This document shows, in pieces, positions 1 through 11,514 of a stretch of DNA of 64,000 bases. Source of the DNA: Volvox africanus. Lineage: Eukaryota; Chlorophyta; Chlorophyceae; Chlamydomonadales; Volvocaceae. Each line of letters begins with the position of its first letter. Position 1 is the first letter of the stretch. The stretch is from the NCBI GenBank assembly GCA_030268105.1, contig BSDZ01000101.1, positions 992,001 through 1,056,000 on the forward strand, written 5' to 3'. The notes below the pieces were generated by a model. That model saw nothing but the letters and a program-made list of their open reading frames with translations, was not told where the DNA came from and ran no database searches. The position numbers and the translations under genes were made by a program.

Positions 1-1785
1 ATGACCATCAACTGTCAAAGGAAGGGAAGGGGTGGGTCGTAGGGGACAGCAGCTTGATCGTCCCTTGCTTTGCCCTCTGCCCCTCCACCCTCTGCCCCTC
101 CACCCTCTGCCCCTCCACGCGTGTGGAAGGACCGGGAGGAGGGAGCGGGGGCCGGGCGCCTGGAGGTGCAGATCTGGGAGCAGGAGTCGCGAATGTGCGC
201 CCACGTGGAGGGGCAGTTTCGTTGCTATAGGCACCGCGACGCGGCATCGGATGCTAGGAGCGGTAAGTCATCGAAGCATCGCTGAAAATATGGATAGAAA
301 ATACGGTAAGTATCCACAGCAGTAGCTCGGCGACATAGCTTGTCTGCGGGAATCCCATCCCATCTCGTCCTCATCCCGTTCCCATCATCCTCTGCATTTA
401 ACTGGGTTCCCTCCGACCCACCGTCTGGCAATCGTACAGTCCACACGCCCCACTCGTCGCGCTGCATCGAAACCGGTTGCCACCCGCTGAAGTCCCCGAT
501 GAGGACGGCAGCTTGTACGGCAGGGCTCCACTCGCGATACACAATGGCGTCGTCCTCCCGAGTGAACCCGAAGATCTTGTAACCCTCAGCGAAATGCTCC
601 AGGGAGCCTGCCGCCGCCCGGATGCGGTTGAGGGCGGCTCTGTACTGCTGCAGACTAAGGAGAGGAATGGGCGACGGGTTTGACCTCGGCAGGGGGTGAG
701 CGTTGCTGAGCTTTGCTGAGGATGAGAGCGGAGTGGAAAAGGGACGACGGAAGGGGACAGTTTTGCTGGCCATGGCTGGTTATGATGGGTAGCCGTCGGG
801 GATTGGTTTACGTGATCTAGAACCGCTAATGACCCGACCTGTATTCGGGTGTAATGGAAAGGACGTAAGGAATCGTTTTATATAGGGGCTTTGCGTACTT
901 GTACGGCGTTCCAACCGTCAAGTAATCACTCGTGCCGGTTCCCACAGCCGGTAAGCCCACGGTATCAAAAGCTCTCAACAAGGAAGGAGCCAGAAGCTGG
1001 TTCTGGATTCGGGCGCGTGCAGGTTCTGAGTGGCGGAGATTTCTCAGGGTCTAGAATTACAGGCCTACCCCGGTTATGCATGTCACATATGGCGTTTTGC
1101 TTGCCCTGGCTTTTCCGCCAGGTCCACCACAGGGTACGGAGGCGCGCGCACCCCTAACAATAGTCCTTACCCACTAAAGCTGCAACGGGCCGCAAGCTCA
1201 TGCCCGCCGCATTTGGAAAGGCAACTCGCAGTTCAATTTGTAGTCACCCGATTATGACAGGCAGGTGAGATGTGCCAGTGCGTTTCAGAAGGACGGGGGC
1301 TCATGTTGGCCTGTCTGTCTGCGAGTTAGCACGCACTCCGAAACCACTCCCCATGAATGATCTCTTGTTTATCGCTCCACCTGCCAAGAGAAAGCTCTTT
1401 TCCTGCTCGTAATCAGTTCTCTCCTTCTAAGAACCGCATCTAGAAGTAAATCTTCTTCCGTTATGTAGGGTTTCAAGATCCCCCTTTAGCTGGCCCCAGC
1501 TTTGGAGAGCAGGTTTCCTTACCGATAGCGAAAGTGGTCTGCATAGTCCGCAAGCTGTGGATCCACGGCCAGAACGCCAATATCATCTTTAATGACAGTG
1601 CGACCAGCAGCATTTGCAGTGCCGGGGAGCGCGCTCCGGTGCACAATTCTCTGGATGGGTCTTCGATTGCGTCCGCCAAGGACCACAAAATACGAGCTTC
1701 TGGGAACATCATATATCACTCTATTCTTCATTACTGTGGGTGCATGGCTAATTCCAGGAGAACGCTTAGAAATTGAACGCAACAT
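1..1785 (-). CDS. SBE: 1,4-alpha-glucan (starch) branching enzyme, 5' part only
   Basis: Branching enzyme (EC 2.4.1.18) makes alpha-1,6 branches in starch or glycogen. Two exons are visible: 1785-1523 and 654-422. They join in phase across an 868-base intron (donor GTAAGG, acceptor TTAG). The 165 residues carry the family N-terminus: DPQLADYADHFRYR, then LEHFAEGYKIFGF, then the CBM48 start with YREWSPAVQAAVLIGDFSGW and DEWGVWTVRLPDG. The first about 65 residues are basic and Ser/Arg-rich, consistent with a plastid transit peptide (inference). The second exon ends at a GTGGGT donor. Bases 1-421 show no matching exon, so the next one, and the whole catalytic GH13 domain, lie left of the window. 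The ATG at 1785 is the first in frame. Family assignment is confident; the SBE versus GBE subclass is not decidable here. Confidence 0.85.
73..117. repeat. Three tandem copies of a 15-bp unit
   Basis: CCCTCTGCCCCTCCA is repeated three times inside the second visible intron of the branching enzyme gene. Read on the minus strand it gives a VEGQR peptide repeat, but that frame is not part of the enzyme. Confidence 0.85.
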
Positions 1786-4468
1786 ACTTCGTTCGGTAAA
1801 GACTTGCTCGAAGACAGCTATGCCTAGGGGTATATGTTAGCGCATCAAAATTTTAGAGCTTGGAAAATTCGACAGGGAAGTCTTGTTGTATAGCAGCGGC
1901 GTGTTAAGATTGCGGTGGTTAGTATTGTAGGTAGTTATTGCAAGACTCAAGGCGAGGCGCCTATCCACGCAGTTCATTAACATTAAACATCAATCTAGGA
2001 AAACTCAATAAAGCATGGTTGTTTCCTAATCATCAAGGGTGCATAGTTTGACGGGCGATCAAGCCTCTCATGTGCCATCAACCAAGAAGTTAACCGAGGC
2101 TCCGTACATTAGCTACAATTGTACGTTTGTATCATAGAACCTGGCCCTATTGCAAGCCCATCGCTATAATCAAACGAATTGATTGTTGGGGGTTGCGTTT
2201 CTGAAGTAGTTGACTGTATCCAGTAGTTGACTGAGGCTTGCTTGAATGTATGAGTGCGTGGATTGAGCCGGTGCTCTTGCAGAACTTGTGGAGCAAGACT
2301 CTTAGCCAGGTACTGCTCATGCATATATATCATCACACACAGGTGCTGACAGGGAGCGCTGATCACATACAGCTGGCCGGAATTAAGGAACACGTCGTTG
2401 TATCATGCTCTATACAAAAAGCTCGCGAGTTAACGTCAGGACTAGACATCCTAATCATGTATAATCAGACTCACGCTGGCTCCTGGGGGCTTGGCAGCTG
2501 CGTGCTCCAATGCTTATATCAGAAGATATTGAACAGAAATATAAATATTGGATGTTATATATCTGAATATATGGATATGTATATAGTGATATTTATATAC
2601 TTGGTCCGTGATGTGTACAGTACATAAATTGTACTTATACACGTATACATTGTATATATACAGTACTGTACATATATTTTTTATACAGTATGCAGTAGTG
2701 ATGCTGTATATTACAATTTTAGTATTATAAGATGCAGGAATATATAAGAAGACGGATGATGGACTTCAGTACTTACTGCTGCTGTTACGCTGCTATGTGT
2801 ATTTGTGTGGGGGATAGGGGTTTTCCCGGGTTCAACATCCACCACCAGCATCCAGTTGTGGAATCTGCCGGATTAACGGCGGCCTCAACTCCATGTCACT
2901 CCTGGTCGGCTCGCAAGTCAGTATAACCGGGGTCCTCGCCGTCCCCCAACATCGGAGGCACATCCACCCTCAACCAATGGAGGGATCTGCTACGTATGCT
3001 GTTGCTGCTCTTCTCCATGTCCGTTCTCCTAGAGTAGCACCGTAGGTCCACGTAGGACTGCAGAACTGAGGGCAGTACTGCTATTTATTTATTTTACTTT
3101 GGTTTGATTCGTGCGATGAATCGGCTTGGTTGTTAAGTAGCTAACAATGTTTTGGTTCTCCTTTCTGTGTATGTTCTTCCATACGCCATGAAGCACGCTA
3201 AGCACCTACCGTCCTGCCATAAGCTCTCGCCATTGTGCTCTTGTACAACACAGCAAAGTGCAACGAAACACGCAGCAGGCAGGTGTCCACACGTGACATG
3301 GCAATTTGCAAATGCAGTCATGCATGGAATAGCATGAGGGCGCAAACATACACTCGCTCATGCATCTACACATATTTATTATATAATCACAAAGTATGCA
3401 TGATGGATGTAGCCGCGCGGCCATTGCGAGACCCCTTTTGCTCTTGCTTGTCCCACCGCTGCATGCAATTTTACGCAATATATACAAATAGCTGATCGAG
3501 GGCTTGTGCCCCGCCTCGTAGGAGGCCCTTTGCCTCGTTCGCTTGTTGGATCATCTCGACCTGCAGCCTCACCCTTCCGAATTCGAAGATGAGCCATGTG
3601 CACATTGTTGAAAGGGAGAAAGGTGCTAAAGATGCCGGTGTTAGTCAGCTCCGAATTCACATTCTGCCTGTCAGTGGATGGTGGCGACAGCAGCACCGTC
3701 TGTGCCGAGGTGTGGGAACGAGGAACGTGCAGGATGCGTGCACAGGAAGGAGCGTGAAACAATTTTGGATGGGAGCCCAGCTGGAGCCCTTACAGGCATC
3801 TACTGGTATATGAGAGCTGCAAGGAGGTATGCTGGGTGCAGGGATTTTGCAAGGTGCTTCTAACGGGCTTCACGAATCATGGGTATCAGCATAAGGATGT
3901 ACTCTGTGAGGGAAGAACGGAGCTGCGGCTGGGTCCCGGGGAATGCGTGTGTGTGTGTGGGGGGGAGATTGTGCGCGATCCTCGGCATAGCTGCGATGGA
4001 CATGCTAGTGGTTCAGATGATTTCAATAGGTAACAAAGAAACAGAGGATGTGAATGTCGTTTGCGGCAAATAATGGTTTTGAGTGTTGAAGCGAGAATTC
4101 GAATATTGAGGCCGACTGAATGGCTTGGAGGAAACGTCTGCATGCGTGGAGGAATCGTAGGCCCTATTTCGTCCTCGTACGGCGCTCCTTCATGGCCACT
4201 GCGCACTCCGCGTACATACACCCCGGATGTTGCGTTAAACGCGGTATTGGCTCGTCGCAGATGTGGTCGTGAAGTAAGTAACCGAGCTGGAATTTGTAAT
4301 TGTAGCCCTCAAAAGTAGCTGCTTTATGCGACTTAAAGGTTACAAGAGATGAATTTAATTTCGCCTTTGATTAACTCATAATATAAAACTTGAATTAACA
4401 CTGCTGCAATGAAGTGAGTTTTCGCGCTGGGACGAGACTATTCCCCAGCCCTTGGAGAAACAAAAACC
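1786..4468. other. Intergenic, divergent 5' regions
   Basis: Lies between the divergent starts of the branching enzyme (-) and TAF11 (+). It is AT-rich around 2560-2740, with many TATATA tracts. The only ORFs are short and lack codon or family signal. A dispersed repeat copy lies at 2806-2965. No other gene is supported. Confidence 0.6.
2806..2965 (+). repeat. Diverged copy of a dispersed repeat
   Basis: Matches, with substitutions and an internal deletion of roughly 110 bases, the repeat copies near 20595-20870 (inverted) and 22359-22507. Shared blocks include the opening GTGTGGGGGATAGGGG, TTCAACATCCACCACCAGCA and a CTCGCAAGTCAGTATAA-like stretch. The three-copy comparison shows this is an interspersed family. 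Its type (SINE, MITE or retroelement piece) is unknown. Confidence 0.7.
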
Positions 4469-5559
4469 ATGGATGTAGATGAGCAATTGGAAGACGCATT
4501 TGAAGCGGCATTCGCCGCGGACGAAGCTGCAGGTGCCGATTATGGGCCCACGACAGCTGATGAGGGTCAGGATGGTCAAACCGGAGATGGATTCCCGTAA
4601 GCTTTCCATCTCACTTGAACTGCATATTGAGATTATAGCTATGAAGTGCAGTAATATGCGCCGCTATGGCATTCAGCCAACTGCCCTGGATATGCTTCCC
4701 ATCGGTACCTGCGGCCACGCAGAGAAGAGGATGATAATGAAGAACACGAGGCGGCTGCCCGCGAGGAGCCCTCTCGCCCGGCGGAGGGTGACGGCACCAT
4801 GCACGTCTTTCACCTGTTGCGGGACGGCCTGCAGGGTCGTTCTGCAGGACAGCCGGAGGCTGCCGCAGCTGCTGATGCAGCGGCGACCTACAAGAAAGAG
4901 TAAGCAGGGACTACCATGGGAGCGGTACGAGGCATCCACTGATGCATACAGCAGCTGGGAATGTGCGAGCATGGGGGCTTCAGGTTCCCTTCATTTGGGA
5001 CTGGGGTGTAGGACTGGGGTGTAAAGAACTGCCCACGAACTTTTGCTCCACGCACAGGAAGAGCAATGAGTGTCATTTGCAGAAAGAACGTTAGATGGGT
5101 GGGGTACCTTGGAGGCAACGTGTTTACCACGCGTGCAGGACAGGGTTCACCAGTGCTCTGCAGAAGGTTTGGTGGGGTCCTCTGTATGGTATGTGCCTTG
5201 AGACATACACGAGAAACAGGTGCTTACCATATTATTGGGCTGGGTTCCATTCTCTCTGCACTGAGGGGCTAGTCTTTCATGCATCCACACAAAAATAACC
5301 GGCACATGTGTTCCTCGCCGGAAACGCCATCAACTTCTGGGTGATTCCTTGTAATGGTCACGGCGCCCGCAGGGTATTCGACTCTCTCACTGAGGAGCAG
5401 AAGAATCGCTATGAGGTTTTCATGCGCTCGTCCTTACCCAAACCCAAGATGAAGAAGGTTGGAAGGCTGTATGTGGGGGGGGGGAGGCGGGGTTCGGCAC
5501 GCAAGCGTGCAAGGCGCTACGTCGCACTGCGGAGAGGTTATTTGCGCTTCTGGGTTGAT

Positions 5560-5627
<68 letters not shown>

Positions 5628-6604
5628 CAAGGAAGTAAGTTAGAGGCAGTTTCACTGTCTCCATCGTGTACGCGTTTGTTTGCTCATCTGGAGTCGGCCA
5701 TTGTCCGCCGAAGTTCATCGGAGTGCACCGGAGGCCTCATCTGTTCGGAACTCCAGCTCAAGAAGATGGTGGAAGAGATGGTAAACTCTTGAGTAAAATG
5801 GTGGCTGTACATGGAGGGGTTCACAAAGATAGAGACGGCACGTATATCATCCAGCTTCTAATATTCCCAGACATGCATGCACACACGCACCTATTCTCTT
5901 TCTCCAATTCATACATATAAACTTGCAGCATCCTTGCACCGCCACTGGTCCTTTGCAGCTTATGCAATCCATCTTGCACAATGTGGTGCCCAACGAGAAG
6001 GCCGTCATCGCCATGTGCGGCATCAGCAAGCTGTTCGTGGGAGAGCTAGTGGAACTGGGTAAGTGGAAATGCGATCCCCACAATGAGCATGCAAGTCTAC
6101 ATAGGCTGAGAGCGATGGCGTCGACTTAGGTGAGAAGCAGAGGTGCAGGTGCGGGGCTGAGGGTGCTGACTAGCGCGTTTTGCTTAGAAGGCTTCCCATA
6201 CTTGGCTGGCTTGTTGTTCATGAACGCAGTTTCTCTCCGCTACGATTTTTCTTCATTATTTGCACCAGTCTGTGGCCTATGCAATCAACAAACCACCTGT
6301 GTACGCCGACACCATCCGCCCGTTTTCCAATGAGACCATTGCACTCCACGTTGCTTGTACATGAGGCTTAAAATGGCACCCAGAGGCCCCGCCATCGACG
6401 ACAAACCTCTTCAGCTGCAATATTCAGGTGAATTTACTCCGTCTCCGCCCCACCCTGTCCTGGCCCCTCCCAGCCCGCGTGTGCGCCTCTCAGGAAGGAC
6501 ACACAGGCCCCTTGTTACCCCGACACATTCACAGGGCGTATCAGCAGCTGGCAGTGCAGGGCAAGCTGCCGCACCGCAACAACACTCGCCGACTGTTCCG
6601 GTGA
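4469..6604 (+). CDS. TAF11: TAF11, transcription initiation factor TFIID subunit 11
   Basis: TAF11 pairs with TAF13 through a histone fold in the nuclear TFIID complex. Four exons join cleanly: 4469-4596, 4723-4899, 5373-5457 and 5959-6058. They encode an acidic Ala-rich N-terminus of about 100 residues, then the fold: VFDSLTEEQKNRYEVFMRSS, LPKPKMKK, LMQSILHNVVPNEKAVIAM and CGISKLFVGELVE. The last exon, 6535-6604, encodes AYQQLAVQGKLPHRNNTRRL FR and a stop, matching the plant C-terminus (AYRRLKLEGKVP..RLFR). The linking segment (expected about 20 residues around an IRP motif) is visible at 6269-6336 as ..AYAINKPP..DTIRPFSNE. It cannot be joined to both neighbours in one frame with standard GT..AG sites. 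Sequence error, an unusual splice or decay are all possible. Identity is confident; the exact 3' structure is not. Confidence 0.8.
5561..5627. repeat. (TAGA)n microsatellite
   Basis: About 17 uninterrupted TAGA units inside the third intron of TAF11 (5458-5958). The minus-strand reading gives a SIYL peptide repeat that is not a gene. Confidence 0.95.
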
Positions 6605-7963
6605 TTTGTTGGCAGCTGTCCTGGACGGTGCAACGCGGGCAGGCACGAAACCCAGTCGGGGACCTCCCCATCTTGCCTGCCATGGGCTACAGATGAGAAG
6701 GATGGGGATTCAAGATAAAAGGGGAAAATGGGTATGAGTTTAGAGTGGTGCCCCGTCGTGGAATCCATGCTATAGGGTGGCTGAGGGCTGAGGTGAACCT
6801 CATTACACCTGACAAAGGGGGAAAGTGGGAGGGGACATGGGACCTGTCACTTACATTCTGTGTGGGCGAGGGTAGTCTGATGTGGTCAGGGCCAAGCAAT
6901 GGAGCTATCAGTTGGTGCAATGCTGCTCCCTGCTGGCGAACATTTATGGGAATGAGCCTGCTGGACGCTCAGCTGCCTGCCGCGTACAAATCAGAATGAT
7001 GGAGCGGTTGGATATCCTGTCCGGCTCTCTTTGTCAGGCTTGACTTTCAGTCGTGTCTTTGGTCTCAAAGAGACAAGGCCTCCTCCCCTTGGCTTGCTGG
7101 AGTTGAAGAGGGAGACTCCCTCTCTCCCTCCCGTTGAAGAGGGAGGCTTGCATTGTAGCTGCTATTGCTAACGCACGGACAGGTGGATCGGAAGCAGGGC
7201 AATTTCTCAGGAGAAGTTGTGTTAGCTGCCCGTGAAGACCAGCCGAGGAGCTGATACGGGTGGCGCGTGGTCTTGAGACTGTTAGCTGCGTTGACCTATA
7301 TCGTCCTTGCAGGCCGGTATTAGGAGAGCCTCTTGGCGGGCTGTTGCGCAGGGTAGCTGCGTTTGTCCTATGCCGTATGTAACCCGGCTCGCAGTCACCC
7401 CAGGGTGGGACTTGGAAGCAGTTAATGCTGTATGTAAGAGTAAGTGAATCTTCCCCTCTCTAAGCGATACATGGTCTCACATCCTTTCCTTGCACGTTGA
7501 ATCTGATGCGAGGATGCCAAGAAGACGCACACCCACGATACGCAACACCTCATAAAAACACACGTATATAAGGAGTAGTTACCCCACGGGTACGAGTACA
7601 TGAGAAATATACTGCCAAGAGTGAGAGTGCAGATATATGCATATAACATTAGATGTGCTCTCACTCTCACTCCTTTAACTTCTCACACCGGTTGATATGC
7701 GATATGTTTGCATTGAATACTAGGGTAATGAGGCGCCGATGGAACAAAAATATATATAGAAAACAACAAAGATGGCACCTTGTTCAGATACGATGTTGGG
7801 ATAGGGTGGATTGGATAGGGTGGCCCGAGCTTTAGGTTAGCTGCGCCATGGAATATACCCAAGTCGATAGATAAGTGGTCGATAAACAAGCTGCACTCCG
7901 TCAGTGAGACAAAACCACGTCACTGCATTCATTGCGTCGTCCTGCAAGAGCGGTGGCATTTCA
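6605..7963. other. Convergent 3' region, no gene
   Basis: Lies between the ends of TAF11 (+) and the DUF2358 gene (-). It contains ORFs up to 84 codons without family signal. TGTAA, the poly(A) signal of volvocine algae, occurs on the plus strand at 7378-7382 and 7433-7437. Confidence 0.55.
7378..7382 (+). promoter_or_regulatory. Candidate TGTAA poly(A) signal
   Basis: TGTAA is the established poly(A) signal of Chlamydomonas and Volvox. This copy, and one at 7433-7437, lie about 770-830 bases after the TAF11 stop. That would make a long but possible 3' UTR. The five-base motif is weak evidence alone. Confidence 0.3.
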
Positions 7964-10847
7964 TTAGAACCTTCCCCCTGTGCCGGTTTCCCCGCCTTGC
8001 ATGCCCTGCGCGAACTTCATCACCTCCGTGACGATGCAGCAACACACCGCAAAACCACAGCCCAGCAAGACGGGATCCGGCAGCAGCCCCGTACCCCGGG
8101 ACCAGGGCAGCACACTCCACAGAAGTGACGCTGCTCCAGCCGCAGCGGAAGTGCGCAGGACGAATGGGCTGAGCACGAACCACATCCCCGTGCCATCACC
8201 CGCATTGGCCGCCAACAGGAACGTCTCCCAGGAGTTTGTGGGGACCTGTGTGGGTGGTGATTATGGTGGCGGTGATGGGTGGTGATGGGTGGCTGCAGGC
8301 CCCTGGTTAAAACCAGTGCCAGGGGAGGGTCAGTGGAACCTTTGGCCGACCGTCGAAGAGACAGTCGGAAAAAAGGAAGGAAGGAAAAAAACAAGTTAAA
8401 TTAGCGTGTTCCGTGTTGCCGAGTAATTTTCATTTACCGCAGTTGATTGAAGGTCCTTGTAGCCGGGGATAATCGACGGAACGGACTGAGCGGCGCGAAA
8501 GCGATTCATGGCAGCATGCACAAACCCGATGACGTGCTTGCGCCGCCACATGATATCATACATCTGCATAGTGAGCCAGATGCGGTGACTCTCGTGCATT
8601 CTCGTGCTCAGTCCCGGCCCCTACCGCATCCACACCCATATCCGCTTTCACTACCCCCTCCCTTCTCCCCTCCCTTCTCCCCTCCCTTTCCTCCTCCCTT
8701 TCGCTCACCTTGGCTGCCGGTTGCAACAATTGCGCGACCACCTTCGCCGGTTCCACGTCCCACCTTACATAATAACACGGAAAAGGAGGACAGGGCGAGA
8801 CAGTGAGAAGAACGTTAAACCCCGCTGACGGAATTTCGCGCACATTTTTGGGGGGGAGGTGAGTAAGAACTCCTTACAGAAGCCGAAAATCGTACAGAGA
8901 GCAAGAAGGGTTATCACAAAACGTGCCTGCCTGTGCCCCACGAACGGCGGTCCTACATGGCCGCCTCTCTTCGCCATCCGAGTGCGAGATGCAGCCCCAA
9001 AGCCCCCAGGGCTCTGTCCGTAGAGATGGTCGCGCAAGGTTGTCATCCCCCCTTTCGCCGATGCCCTCAACTCCCTCCAATCGGCACGTAGCCGATATCC
9101 TGTCTCCCTTCTTGGCCACCGCCAAAGCAGCAGCAGCAATATAATCGCATAAATACATATACATATACATACAAATAAAGAAGAAAAATATATTTATGTA
9201 TGTATATAATTAGTCCTGCCGTACGCCATACCTCTCCTCATGACGGACCACCAGGCCCTTCTCCAGGTCAATCACATGGGTGGTTCCCCCGGCCGCAGCC
9301 AGCCGGGGGCGCCAAGGAAGGTCCAGCAGCGCGGAAAAACGCCAGCGAGTCTCCAGGCTAGAGGGACCCTCCTGCCACTCGTACACGTCCAGACGAATGT
9401 CCGACCTGGAGAGGGGGATTCGTGTACGTGTGCGGCAGTCGTAGTAGGCCAGTGGCAGGCCAGTGGCAGGCCAAGCATAGAACAGGAAAGGGAAAGGCAA
9501 GCAGCACAATAAGTTATTACTTTATGAGAACGAGCGAATGTATAAGAGGAGAATGAAAAGGAAGAAATATTACCGCGAGCGCGGGGCGCTTTTCCTTCTA
9601 TCAATTACATGTGTGGATACGGAAATAAAAGATAAGGCAATTGAGAAAAGGTGGTTTTACGAGAGCACGTACTTGTGCCGCACCCAGAAGCCGTTTTGCG
9701 CCTAGATGGTCCTCAATGCTCCGAAGGACTGCGGCAGATGCGACCCATGGGTCGAATGAAACACTTACATCAGGCCGCCGAGGTTCGAGACGTTTTGCTT
9801 GAACCTCCGAGTGCCGGAGAAGCTCACAAAAGGATCTGCATTCGTGCGGTGGCGGAAATGAGGATGGTGTGGCTGCGGTGGTGTGGCCGCGGTGGCGCAA
9901 AGGCAAAGAGCAGGGATAGTGGTGGTAGGGAACAGGTGCATGCGAATTGGCATTCCTGCAGGCAACTGTCCCACCCATCTTCCTTACGTCCTCCGTCGCA
10001 TCCTTCCCAGTCAAGTTCATGGTACGCGCTCATGCATGGGTCCACTGTTTCCGCCCGTGTCTGTCCTCCCTTGACTCTTCGCAATCCCTGTCAGGACGAC
10101 CTTACCACATGCCACTGGCGTGCATGTCACTTCCTCCCACGGCCCTAAGAGCATACGCCGCCGAATCAGCCGGCACACTCCATCCAAGCTCCCAAGCACC
10201 CCGCGCTTCCACCTGCCTCCCCCAATACGCGCAGGAATCCTCATCCTTTCTGCAAACCCTACCCGCAAATACGCAGTCTGAGTCGTACGCCTCCATGTCT
10301 GCCAACCCACGTACGAAGTACTGCGCATCGTAGTCCTTGCGGATGGCAGCTAGGATCTCTTCCCGACTCAGTCGCCTGGTGGGTATGGAGGCAGACAACG
10401 TGGCCTGCTGTTCCTGATCCTGCCCCTGATCCTGCCCCTGGTCCTGTTGCTGCTGCTTGCGTCTTGTGACGCTGAGAACCTTGCCGAACTGCTCGGCGCC
10501 GTACCAGACTGCCTTGAGCCCCGCGCCCACCTCGGGCTGCGGCTGCTGGTCCCGCTGGCCGCTGCTGCTCGCCCCTGCAGTGTGAAAGGTGTATAAGATG
10601 ACGAGATAACAGAGATAGGGAAGAGGAAATTTGGCAGAGAAGAGCCACGGGAGCATTGTGCACGGATGCACGGGCGCTGGGACATGTCACTCTCACCATC
10701 TGTCCCGTTGCTATCCCTATTCTGGGCCTGGACTCGCAAGTGCTGCAGGTGTGTTCGGCCACAGCAAGGCCTGCGTAGGCGTGCTTGGCCACCCAACACA
10801 AACGCTTGATGGAAAATCGCTCGGTGCTCGGTTTGCCCGGATATCAT
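7964..10847 (-). CDS. DUF2358-family protein, likely plastid, with membrane-spanning C-terminus
   Basis: Seven exons: 10847-10697, 10574-10263, 9835-9769, 9405-9232, 8763-8709, 8563-8438 and 8245-7964. All phases agree, giving 1167 nt and 388 residues. Residues about 1-50 are Arg/Gln/His-rich and resemble a transit peptide. Residues about 125-253 match DUF2358 (SnoaL-like fold, function unknown, found in plants and cyanobacteria): IRKDYDAQYFVRG, DPFVSFSGTRRFKQNVSNL, TRWRFSALLDLPWRPRLAAA, GGTTHVIDLEKGLVVRHEER and WDVEPAKVVAQLLQPAAK. Then comes KMYDIMWRRKHVIGF and a final exon with two hydrophobic stretches (WFVLSPFVLRTS.. and LLGCGFAVCCCIV), probably membrane-associated. Plant relatives, as I recall them, end soon after the core, so the roughly 135-residue tail looks like an extension. 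A Gln/Asp-Gln run in exon 2 is low complexity. It is divergent from the transporter at 11515. Confidence 0.75.
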
Positions 10848-11514
10848 TCTGCCAAACGGATTTCACGTATCCGATGGTCTAGGATGTTGCGCAGCAGGTG
10901 CACCAAGGACAGTAATTGCACGATAGCTAAGCAACATTATAGTTATGTTTCTTGGTGGTCGTGACATGAAACTGTTAGGCTCTCAGGGGGCCTGGATCCA
11001 CAGGGCCCATGCGAAGGTAACGGTTATTCACCAGCGTCACTCCTTTCAACGCATCCCGCGTCGTTCGCTACCACTAGATCCATGTTCATTTTGCATGTAA
11101 TAACTGTTATAGTTTAAATCCTTGTCCTTCGCACCTTCCCATTGTTGCGCTATAACTTCAACGGTCTGGTAGTCTGCATGCACTTGCGCGCCTGAAAGTC
11201 ATTCGGTAGTTCTCAACAGGTAGCTGCCCAAATTTTAGATGGAAGGTTCCTAGCATCGGCTGCCGGGGCATCCCCGGAACAAAGACTACATCTTCGCCGC
11301 CAAGTTCCTTGCCGTTGGGTCGCTTTGCCGGCGCGTCGTATGACTAGATAGTCAGAAGGACGCTTGCTTTAAATTCAGCCAACAGCACGAAGTTAAACAT
11401 TTGGAACTTGCGTGTCGTGGGACATAGCCACGGAATTGCTAATTCCCGACTCGGTACCTTAGAGCTCAACCACCGCCGTCGATAGCTTCCTGTCACATTT
11501 TTACCCCACAAAAG
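10848..11514. promoter_or_regulatory. Shared 5' region of two divergent genes
   Basis: 667 bases separate the start codons of the DUF2358 gene (-) and the polyamine transporter (+), so both promoters and 5' UTRs must lie here. No TATA box or known motif was picked out with confidence. Confidence 0.5.
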
